Assembly: GCA_045541305.1 (NCBI GenBank)
Contig: JAZQIV010000014.1
Span: 1-12,373 of the forward strand
Length of the DNA stretch: 12,373 nt
Origin: RGIG3009 sp045541305
GTDB lineage: Bacteria; Bacillota; Clostridia; Oscillospirales; Acutalibacteraceae
Direction of reading: 5' to 3'
The notes below the pieces were generated by a model. That model saw only the letters and a list, made by a program, of their open reading frames with translations, was not told where the DNA came from and made no database searches. Each line of letters opens with the position of its first letter. Within the stretch, counting starts at the first letter, position 1. Position numbers and translations under genes: made by a program. Positions 6,834 through 12,373 of the stretch are shown here, piece by piece.

Positions 6834-8000
6834 TTAAGCGCCGATGAGTTTCGGAACAACCGTCAAGATGATACCGCCCGCCACGACCGAGCCGATCTGA
6901 CCGGCCACGTTCGCACCGACTGCGTGCATGAGCAGGTGGTTCTGGTTATCTTCTTTGAGTGCCATTTTCTGGATAACGCGTGCCGACATCGGGAAGGCCG
7001 AGATACCGGCACCGCCAACCATCGGATTGATCTTTTTGCCTTCCGGCAGGAAGATGTTGAGGAATTTCGCGAACAGCACGCCGGCGATGGTATCGAACAC
7101 AAAGGCGACCAAGCCGAGTGCCATGACGATGATGGTATCCAGTTTGACGAAGTTTTCCGCTTTCATACTGGCCGAGATCGACAGACCCAGCACGATAGTG
7201 ATGAGGTTGGCAAGCGAGGTTTGCGCGGTTTGGGACAGGTTATCCAGCTTAAGGCATTCGCGCAGCAGGTTACCGAACATCAGCATACCAACCAGCGAAA
7301 CGGATTTCGGTGCGATCAGACCGGCAATAACCGTTACAACGATGGGGAACAGGATGCGGGTTTTGCGGGACACGGCAGCCGGGTTGTACGACATGTGGAT
7401 CATACGCTCTTTTTTGGTGGTGACCAGCTTAATGGCGGCCGGCTGAATGATCGGAACCAGCGCCATATAAGAATAAGCAGCGACCATGATGGCGGGCAGC
7501 AACGGCGTTTGCAGAACGTTGGCGACCAAAATGGCGGTCGGGCCGTCGGCAGCACCGATGATACCGATGGAAGCGGCATCCTTGAAATCATAACCGAGCA
7601 AGGTCGCCACGGCAACCGTGAGGAAAATACCGAACTGTGCGGCACCGCCGAACAGGAACATTTTGGGGTTGGACAGCAGCGGGCCGAAATCGATCATGGC
7701 GCCGATACCGATAAAGAGGATCAGCGGCAGGGCTTCAGAGGCTTCGATACCAACCTTGAACAGCCAGTCAATGATGCCTTCCGATCCGTCGGCTGCTTGT
7801 CCGATTGCGCCGGAGAACGGCAGGTTGACGATGATGGCGCCAAGGCCCATCGGCATTAACAGGGAAGGCTCAAAGTCTTTGGCGATAGCAAGCCAAATCA
7901 GCAGACCGCCGACGGCAAGCATCACCAGGTTTTTCCAACCACCTGCATCGGTGACGAAAAACGCTAGGCTTTCCCACAGAAACTCAAAATGTTGCAGCAT
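6834..8000 (-). CDS. Sodium-translocating decarboxylase beta subunit, OadB/GcdB/MmdB family (388 aa)
   Basis: Polytopic membrane protein. In the known oxaloacetate, glutaconyl-CoA and methylmalonyl-CoA decarboxylases this subunit decarboxylates carboxybiotin and exports sodium ions. The whole chain is hydrophobic, with a run of membrane segments. The family block SIGIIGAADGPTAI (144-157) holds the Asp (D152) that corresponds to the sodium-coupling Asp of OadB. A second conserved block, NPMVGGAGISAFPMSARV, is at 325-342. The start ATG at 8000 has AAGGAG (8011-8016) 10 nt upstream. It is the first gene of the operon and is followed at 14 bp by the mini-gamma gene. No carboxyltransferase (alpha) or biotin carrier gene is nearby, so the substrate cannot be told. 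The alpha and carrier genes may be elsewhere. Confidence 0.93.
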   Translation of the reverse strand: MLQHFEFLWESLAFFVTDAGGWKNLVMLAVGGLLIWLAIAKDFEPSLLMPMGLGAIIVNLPFSGAIGQAADGSEGIIDWLFKVGIEASEALPLILFIGIGAMIDFGPLLSNPKMFLFGGAAQFGIFLTVAVATLLGYDFKDAASIGIIGAADGPTAILVANVLQTPLLPAIMVAAYSYMALVPIIQPAAIKLVTTKKERMIHMSYNPAAVSRKTRILFPIVVTVIAGLIAPKSVSLVGMLMFGNLLRECLKLDNLSQTAQTSLANLITIVLGLSISASMKAENFVKLDTIIVMALGLVAFVFDTIAGVLFAKFLNIFLPEGKKINPMVGGAGISAFPMSARVIQKMALKEDNQNHLLMHAVGANVAGQIGSVVAGGIILTVVPKLIGA

Positions 8001-8039
8001 GATAGGTTCGCTCCTTCTGAATGATATACATACCTATTT

Positions 8040-8068
8040 ATTATATAAAAAATATTTCCATATTTCAA
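8040..8068 (-). promoter_or_regulatory. Sigma-A-type promoter for the oadB-proS-cyclophilin operon
   Basis: Read on the minus strand, TTGAAA (8068-8063) and a perfect TATAAT (8045-8040) are 17 bp apart. Transcription should start near 8033, about 33 nt before the ATG at 8000. It can serve all five minus-strand genes down to the terminator at 3708-3739. Confidence 0.8.
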
Positions 8069-8121
8069 CACCGGAATGTACTTTTTTCAAAAAATGTTTC
8101 GGAGATGGAAGGAAATAAGGG

Positions 8122-8150
8122 TTGACGAAAGAGAGGGGATGGCGTATAAT
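8122..8150 (+). promoter_or_regulatory. Sigma-A-type promoter for the epsABC-like genes
   Basis: A TTGACG -35 box (8122-8127) and a perfect TATAAT -10 box (8145-8150) are separated by 17 bp. Transcription should start near 8157, giving a leader of about 63 nt. The -35 boxes of this and the divergent promoter are about 53 bp apart, with a T6-C-A6 tract (8082-8094) between them. Confidence 0.82.
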
Positions 8151-8165
8151 CATAATAGATTGTTG

Positions 8166-8183
8166 TGCGGTTTCGTAGCCGCA
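8166..8183 (+). promoter_or_regulatory. Small leader hairpin upstream of the Wzz-like gene
   Basis: TGCGGTT (8166-8172) pairs with AGCCGCA (8177-8183) around a TCGT loop, seven base pairs including one wobble, and is followed by AAAAATAA. It lies about 9 nt after the predicted transcription start and does not cover the ribosome site. Its role is unknown; chance is possible. Confidence 0.35.
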
Positions 8184-8219
8184 AAAATAATGCGTAACGC
8201 AAGAAGGGATGTTTCTTCT

Positions 8220-8921
8220 ATGCAGGAAATGGACGTAAGGCTCCTGTTTGGGGTGCTGATGTCACGAATGAAATGGATCATTGCCAGCGTGGCGATCGGT
8301 GTAGTGCTGTTCGCGATGTATGCGTTTTTGTTTGTGCCGGAACAGTATACCTCGTCGGCACTTTTGTATGTGCGTAACATGGCGACCGATACGCAGGCCA
8401 ACAGCGCGACCACCGGTAACCTTTCGGCTTCGGAATATTTGGCGAACAACTATGCGCAGGTCATGAAAACCGAAAAAGTGGTGAACCATGCGTTGGCTCA
8501 GATGAACGGGGAAGTGACTGCCGCTGAAATGCGCAGCATGGTGTCCTCGTCGTTGATTTCGGATACCGCGTTGCTGAAGGTTTCCGCCAGCTTTGAAGAT
8601 GCGGCGATTGCGCAAAAGGCTTGCAACGCCATGGCGAAATCGCTTTCCGAGATGTTTGCCACAGTGACCGGTGAGGTTTCTTCCGCCAAGGTGGTGGAGG
8701 ATGCTTCCAAGGCTGTTAAAACCGCTCCGAACGTGGTGCGCAATGCCTTGCTGGGTGCGCTTGTCGGTTTGGTGGTGTCGGTCGTGATAGTACTGTTGCG
8801 CGAGTTCCTGGATAATACCATTCGCGATAAAGAGAGCCTGCAGATTCAGTTTGACGTTCCCGTGTTGGGGGAGATCCCCAGTTTTACACAGGCAGGGAAG
8901 GGGGACAAGCGCCATGCGTAA
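8220..8921 (+). CDS. Polysaccharide co-polymerase / BY-kinase activator, Wzz-YveK-EpsA type (233 aa)
   Basis: Membrane protein that sets chain length of exported polysaccharide and presents a cytoplasmic tail that activates the separate tyrosine kinase. I chose ATG at 8220 because AGAAGGG (8201-8207) precedes it; its spacing of 12 nt is long. The upstream in-frame ATGs lack such a site and overlap the promoter. Transmembrane segments are about 18-38 and 175-194, bracketing an extracytoplasmic domain, with YTSSALLYV (43-51) after the first. The C-terminal tail has REFLDNTIRD (194-203) and VPVLGEIP (213-220), usual for kinase-activating tails. The proline-rich stretch normally before the second helix is reduced to a single TAPN (168-171). 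It is the first gene of the eps-like operon, overlapping the kinase gene by 8 bp. Confidence 0.88.
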   Translation: MQEMDVRLLFGVLMSRMKWIIASVAIGVVLFAMYAFLFVPEQYTSSALLYVRNMATDTQANSATTGNLSASEYLANNYAQVMKTEKVVNHALAQMNGEVTAAEMRSMVSSSLISDTALLKVSASFEDAAIAQKACNAMAKSLSEMFATVTGEVSSAKVVEDASKAVKTAPNVVRNALLGALVGLVVSVVIVLLREFLDNTIRDKESLQIQFDVPVLGEIPSFTQAGKGDKRHA

Positions 8922-9648
8922 TGTGAAAGGTAAGAAAAACCAGAGCACGGAAAGCCGCCCGATTGCGACGACGTTCCAGATCGTTGAGGCGTATAAAACT
9001 GTCCGTACCAACCTGTTGTTTGCATTGGCGCCGCACGAGCGGAAGATCGTGCTGTTTTCCAGCGCGGAGCCGAATGCCGGCAAAACCACCGCTTCGTCCA
9101 ACGTGGCGATCACGATGGCACAGACCGGTGCGCGGGTTCTGTTGATGGATGCCGACCTGCGTAAGCCGTCGCAGCACAAGACCTTCCGTGTGAAAAAGCA
9201 CAACGGCTTGTCCCGTATTTTAACGGGCGAGCTGACGTTTGAAGATTGTGTGTGCCGCGAGGTGGCACGCAACGTGGATCTGCTTCCCAGCGGCTCGCTG
9301 CCGCCCAACCCTTCCGAGTTGTTGGGTTCGGAGGCGATGGAGCGTTTGCTGGATTTGGTGATCGCCCAATACGATTATGTATTTATTGACACACCGCCGC
9401 TGTGCGTGGTATCGGATTCGCTGGTGCTTTGTGACAAGACAGCCGGTATTGTGCTGATTACCCGCCAAGGTCAGACGACGTACGATGAGCTGCGGCGCGC
9501 GATCGATAATATCAACGACGTGCACGGGAATCTGTTGGGTGTTGTGATTTCCGATATGAAGGATTCACACCGTCCGTACGGACATTATGAGCGCTATAAA
9601 TACTACAAAGCGCGCGACTATTCGTATACACAAACATCTGAAGGTTAA
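8914..9648 (+). CDS. BY-type protein tyrosine kinase, EpsB/CpsD/YwqD family (244 aa)
   Basis: Cytoplasmic bacterial tyrosine kinase that works with the membrane activator encoded just upstream and controls polysaccharide export by cycles of autophosphorylation. The start ATG at 8914 lies inside the end of the previous gene, with a G-rich ribosome site (GGAAGGGGG) 9 nt upstream. The oligomerisation segment is EAYKTVRTNL (25-34), Walker A AEPNAGKTT (51-59), Walker A' LLMDADLRKP (76-85) and Walker B VFIDTPP (156-162). The C-terminal tail has seven tyrosines in 17 residues (222, 225, 228, 230, 231, 236, 238), the autophosphorylation cluster. The P-loop reads NAGKT where most relatives have GEGKS/T. 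No tyrosine phosphatase gene (CpsB/EpsE type) is next to it. Confidence 0.93.
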   Translation: MRNVKGKKNQSTESRPIATTFQIVEAYKTVRTNLLFALAPHERKIVLFSSAEPNAGKTTASSNVAITMAQTGARVLLMDADLRKPSQHKTFRVKKHNGLSRILTGELTFEDCVCREVARNVDLLPSGSLPPNPSELLGSEAMERLLDLVIAQYDYVFIDTPPLCVVSDSLVLCDKTAGIVLITRQGQTTYDELRRAIDNINDVHGNLLGVVISDMKDSHRPYGHYERYKYYKARDYSYTQTSEG

Positions 9649-9652
9649 CGTG

Positions 9653-9690
9653 AAAGCGAACTGTATCGTCCCCCGGTGCGGTTCGTTTTT
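9653..9690 (+). terminator. Possible attenuator/terminator between the kinase and dehydratase genes
   Basis: AAAGCGAACTG (9653-9663) can pair with CGGTTCGTTTT (9679-9689), including two G-T wobbles, around a 15-base loop, and the 3' arm runs into a T5 tract. I see no good promoter between this structure and the next start at 9724. It would therefore act as a partial terminator that lowers expression of the dehydratase relative to the first two genes. Confidence 0.45.
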
Positions 9691-9723
9691 CATACTATAC
9701 GAGGGCAAAAGGGAGTATCCTAA

Positions 9724-11670
9724 ATGGGCAAGAGCAATGATTCTCTGCGCATGCGGTTGTCACGCGTGCGAGAGGTTTGTATGGTGCTGCTGGATATCGT
9801 ATTGGTTGCCGGCAGTGCGTTTGTGATGTATTGGTTGTCCACACAAAGCGATGCGGGATATTTTGTGAAGGTTTCCGGCGGTATTGCGGGCTACGTGGAA
9901 GGACAGTTCGCGTTACTGAGTGTTTGCATTTTGATCAGCATGGTGCTGTTTAAGACGTATGCCAGCTTGTGGCGATATGCGATGAGCCGGGAATATCTGG
10001 CGTTGTTTGAGGCAGGGCTGACGGGATATGTGCTGTATCTTGTGGCATCCGCTGCGTTATACCACGTGGCGCCGCCTGCCATCCCGATGCTGTTTTCCAC
10101 CATGGTGCCGGTTTTGCTGATGTTGGTGGTACGACTCAGCTATCGGCAGTACCGCGAGTGGCGTATCAAAAATCGCGTGGCGCATAACACCACGGCGGCG
10201 ATCATTGTTGGTGCAGGCGACGCAGGTGTGATCCTGCTTAACGAAATGAACCGGACTGCGAATAACACGTACCGTCCCGCCTGTATGGTGGACGATGATC
10301 CGCTCAAAATCGGTAAACAGATTCAAGGCGTGCCGATCGAAGGCCCGGTTGAAAAGCTGCCGGAAATCGTGAAGCGGTACGGCGCACGGGCGATATACGT
10401 TGCTATTCCGTCCATGAACGAAAAGCGCACGCAGGAGATCTTACAGATCTGTGTGCCGCTCAACTGCCACGTGCGGCTGCTGCCGGATATGCTGGCTTTT
10501 TCGCCCAGTGCGGACAAGCCGCTTTTGAAAGCGGCGCGCGAGGTGCGTATTGAAGACCTACTTGGACGGGCACCTGTGATGGTGCGGGACGAAAAGAGCG
10601 AGGCGTTCTTGCGCGACAAGGTTGTGATGGTGACCGGCGGCGGCGGTTCCATCGGCTCGGAGCTGTGCCGACAGATTGCGCGGCAAAAGCCGGAACGCTT
10701 GATAATCGTGGATATTTATGAAAACAATGCCTACGATATTCAGCAGGAACTGCGCTATGCGTTTGGGGATAAGCTGGATCTGCGCGTGGAGATTGCTTCG
10801 GTGCGCGATGAACATAAGATCAACCGTTTGTTCGAACGGTATCATCCGCAGATTGTGTTCCATGCGGCGGCACACAAGCACGTGCCGTTGATGGAGGGTT
10901 GTCCCGAAGAGGCGATCCGCAATAATGTGTTTGGCACCTATCACGTTGCCAAGGCGGCGGATAAGTACCAAGCGGAGAAGTTTATTCTGATTTCGACCGA
11001 TAAAGCGGTGAACCCCACCAACGTGATGGGCGCCTCCAAGCGGTTGTGCGAAATGATCGTGCAGGGCATGAGCAGCAAAAGCAAAACCATCTTTGCGGCG
11101 GTGCGGTTCGGTAACGTGTTGGGGTCTAACGGTTCGGTGATCCCGCTGTTCCAGCGGCAGATCGCGCACGGTGGGCCGGTGACGGTGACAGACAAGCGCA
11201 TTATCCGCTATTTCATGACGATTCCGGAAGCGGCGCAGTTGGTGCTGCAATGCGGTGCCATGGCGGATCAATCGGAAGTGTTTGTGCTGGATATGGGCGA
11301 ACCGGTGAGCATTTTAGAATTGGCGGAGAATATGATCCGTTTGTCCGGCTACACACCGTATGCGGATATTCAGATTGAAGAAACCGGGCTGCGTCCGGGC
11401 GAGAAATTGTACGAAGAGCTGCTCATGCGTAGCGAAGATCTGCACGTGACGGACAACAAAAAGATCTTTGTTGAGCATCAAAAGGAGCCGGTGACGGCAG
11501 CAGAACTGAAAGACAAGCTGCGCGCATTGGATGCGGTGCTGACCACGGATTCTAAGGAGAAGATCGTGGCGGTGATGAAGCAGTTAGTACCGACGTACAA
11601 GAGCCCTGAGGAGATCAACTCCAAAGCTATCGCGGATTTGGATTACGCGACGGCGGTCACAAAAGGATAA
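9724..11670 (+). CDS. Membrane-bound nucleotide-sugar 4,6-dehydratase, EpsC/CapD/WbpM family (648 aa)
   Basis: Predicted UDP-N-acetylhexosamine 4,6-dehydratase (C6 dehydratase, sometimes also C5 epimerase) making the precursor of a deoxy-amino sugar. The start ATG at 9724 follows AAAAGGGAG by 8 nt. Four N-terminal membrane segments (about 18-40, 61-79, 99-117, 119-139) lead into a first Rossmann-like domain with GAGDAG (163-168). The catalytic SDR domain follows: TGGGGSIG (304-311), FHAAAHKHVPLME (379-391), ISTDKAVNP (423-431) and MGASK (435-439), in which Met replaces the usual catalytic Tyr, as is characteristic of this long subfamily. GLRPGEKLYEEL (555-566) is near the end. The length is usual for the family. 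The exact sugar is not decided by sequence. It is the last gene of the eps-like operon, closed by a strong terminator. Confidence 0.94.
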   Translation: MGKSNDSLRMRLSRVREVCMVLLDIVLVAGSAFVMYWLSTQSDAGYFVKVSGGIAGYVEGQFALLSVCILISMVLFKTYASLWRYAMSREYLALFEAGLTGYVLYLVASAALYHVAPPAIPMLFSTMVPVLLMLVVRLSYRQYREWRIKNRVAHNTTAAIIVGAGDAGVILLNEMNRTANNTYRPACMVDDDPLKIGKQIQGVPIEGPVEKLPEIVKRYGARAIYVAIPSMNEKRTQEILQICVPLNCHVRLLPDMLAFSPSADKPLLKAAREVRIEDLLGRAPVMVRDEKSEAFLRDKVVMVTGGGGSIGSELCRQIARQKPERLIIVDIYENNAYDIQQELRYAFGDKLDLRVEIASVRDEHKINRLFERYHPQIVFHAAAHKHVPLMEGCPEEAIRNNVFGTYHVAKAADKYQAEKFILISTDKAVNPTNVMGASKRLCEMIVQGMSSKSKTIFAAVRFGNVLGSNGSVIPLFQRQIAHGGPVTVTDKRIIRYFMTIPEAAQLVLQCGAMADQSEVFVLDMGEPVSILELAENMIRLSGYTPYADIQIEETGLRPGEKLYEELLMRSEDLHVTDNKKIFVEHQKEPVTAAELKDKLRALDAVLTTDSKEKIVAVMKQLVPTYKSPEEINSKAIADLDYATAVTKG

Positions 11671-11683
11671 AGAGAATTGCGCA

Positions 11684-11715
11684 GCGGCACGTCCCAAACG
11701 GGGCGTGCCGCTTTT
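11684..11715 (+). terminator. Strong intrinsic terminator after the dehydratase gene
   Basis: A 12-bp G+C-rich stem (11684-11695 with 11700-11711, one wobble) closes an AAAC loop and is followed by TTTTGTGTG. It lies 14 bp past the stop codon and separates the polysaccharide operon from sigK. Confidence 0.88.
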
Positions 11716-11729
11716 GTGTGCGAGGACAT

Positions 11730-11758
11730 GCAAAAAAGAAAGAAACTCTGCATATAGT
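11730..11758 (+). promoter_or_regulatory. Candidate sporulation (sigma-E-like) promoter for sigK
   Basis: CATATAGT (11751-11758) differs from the sigma-E -10 consensus CATACAnT at one position. Fourteen bp upstream is GCAAAAA (11730-11736), a weak match to a GCATATT-type -35. No sigma-A pair is visible between the terminator and the GTG start at 11787. The predicted start near 11765 suits a leader of about 22 nt. In B. subtilis, sigK is transcribed by sigma-E, so a promoter of this type is expected here. Confidence 0.33.
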
Positions 11759-11786
11759 GTTGTCGAAGAAAGGATGGCGGTGCAGA

Positions 11787-12373
11787 GTGTTCTGGGAATT
11801 GTTGCAATCGGTTTCGCGCGTGTTTTTCATGGCGTTGCAGGTGGTGAACAGCGGGTCGTTTCCGCACCCGCTGTCGGCGGCGGAGGAACACGAGTGTCTG
11901 GTGGCATTTCACGAGCAGGGGGACATGGCGGCACGCAACCGTTTGATCGAGCACAATCTGCGGTTGGTGGCGCACATTATCAAGAAATACTACAACACCG
12001 TGCGGGATCAGGATGACTTGATTTCGATTGGTACCATGGGGTTGATTAAAGCCATCAACACGTTTGATTATACCAAGGGCGTGCGGCTGGCAACGTATGC
12101 TTCGCGGTGTGTGGAGAACGAAATTTTAATGCATTTTCGCGCGAATCGAAAAATCGCGCATGAAGTATCAATTATGGAGCCCATTGAAACCGATAAAGAG
12201 GGACATACGCTGACGCTGATGGATGTGATTGCCGCCGAAGATACGATTTTGGAGGATCTCGATCTCAAGATCAATGCGACGAAACTATATCGCTACATGG
12301 AAGAAACGCTCAGCGAGCGCGAAAAGGAGATACTGCGGTGGCGATACGGGCTGATCGGTGAGCCGATGACACA
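11787..12373 (+). CDS. sigK: RNA polymerase sporulation sigma factor, pro-SigK type (first 195 codons; cut by window end)
   Basis: Late mother-cell sigma factor of endospore formation. The frame opens with a probable GTG at 11787, preceded by AAAGGA (11769-11774) at a rather long 12 nt; an ATG at 11829 has no ribosome site. The first 20 residues, MFWELLQSVSRVFFMALQVV, are hydrophobic and amphipathic like the pro-sequence that anchors inactive SigK until cleavage. SFPHPLS (24-30) follows, as in B. subtilis SigK. Sigma region 2 includes NRLIEHNLRLVAHIIKKY (51-68), DDLISIGTMGLIKAINTFDY (76-95) and LATYASRCVENEILMHFR (101-118). Region 4 begins at TLSEREKEILRWRYGL (174-189). The frame is continuous through the part where skin elements split sigK in some species. 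SigE is the main alternative; the lead sequence and EILMHFR favour SigK. The 3' end is outside the window. Confidence 0.87.
   Translation, partial: MFWELLQSVSRVFFMALQVVNSGSFPHPLSAAEEHECLVAFHEQGDMAARNRLIEHNLRLVAHIIKKYYNTVRDQDDLISIGTMGLIKAINTFDYTKGVRLATYASRCVENEILMHFRANRKIAHEVSIMEPIETDKEGHTLTLMDVIAAEDTILEDLDLKINATKLYRYMEETLSEREKEILRWRYGLIGEPMT

Noticed and set aside
6813..7859. Long plus-strand open frame (348 codons) opposite oadB
   Set aside because: Its composition (Asp, His, Asn, Arg, Gly, Gln-rich with no domain) is that of an antisense shadow of a hydrophobic protein gene, and it has no ribosome site or promoter.
8076..8219. Upstream extension of the Wzz-like gene to an ATG at 8076
   Set aside because: It would run through the TTGACG/TATAAT promoter at 8122-8150, has no ribosome site, and adds residues unlike the family N-terminus.
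8262..9308. Long minus-strand open frame (348 codons) opposite the Wzz-like and kinase genes
   Set aside because: It spans two well-supported genes in antisense, is rich in His/Arg/Ser, and shows no recognisable domain.
10558..11271. Minus-strand open frame (237 codons) opposite the dehydratase
   Set aside because: It lies within a conserved catalytic domain coded on the other strand; a shadow caused by G+C-rich codon bias.
11774..12016. Frame from ATG at 11774 (MAVQSVLG...) near the sigK start
   Set aside because: It is in a different frame from the sigma factor motifs and stops early; the AAAGGA before it could serve either start, but the product has no features of a protein family.

Overview
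The window reads as chromosomal DNA from a spore-forming, moderately G+C-rich Firmicute, most likely a Clostridia member of the Oscillospiraceae/Ruminococcaceae type. The indications are a pro-SigK-like sporulation sigma factor at the right edge, a zinc-tailed type 3 prolyl-tRNA synthetase, a membrane decarboxylase beta subunit with a miniature gamma-like partner, an Mrp-type ATPase with an N-terminal cysteine cluster, and strong AAGGAGG ribosome sites with TTGAnn-17-TATAAT promoters. The taxon is an inference from gene content.

Layout from left to right. (1) 51-1801, minus strand: an initiating sugar transferase followed by a P-loop ATPase resembling the clostridial PRK06851 group. (2) 1802-2114: an AT-rich divergent spacer with a strong promoter facing right. 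(3) 2115-3739, plus strand: a second, paralogous sugar transferase, a long palindrome, then the Mrp/NBP35 ATPase and a bidirectional terminator. (4) 3750-8000, minus strand, one probable five-gene operon: oadB-like beta subunit, a 42-residue membrane peptide too short for ordinary ORF lists, proS, a cytoplasmic cyclophilin and a lipoprotein cyclophilin. Gaps in it are 14 to 24 bp, and one stop/start pair overlaps. (5) 8001-8219: a second divergent promoter region with two good sigma-A-type promoters. (6) 8220-11715, plus strand: a polysaccharide co-polymerase, a BY-type tyrosine kinase and a membrane-bound nucleotide-sugar 4,6-dehydratase, in the order of B. subtilis epsA-epsB-epsC. (7) 11787 to the end: sigK, cut by the window edge.

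Functionally the window combines the start of an exopolysaccharide pathway with a housekeeping block. The dehydratase would make the activated sugar, either sugar transferase could load it as sugar-phosphate onto undecaprenyl phosphate, and the Wzz/kinase pair would control export and chain length. No other glycosyltransferase, flippase or polymerase is visible, and the sugar transferases are separated from the epsABC-like genes by more than 5 kb of unrelated genes.

I found no CRISPR array, tRNA, rRNA, insertion sequence or defence island. I do not see a clear new system. The items most worth a second look are the orphan OadB plus mini-gamma pair, the ATPase whose second P-loop appears lost, the proS/double-cyclophilin operon, and the split, glycosyltransferase-poor polysaccharide locus next to sigK.
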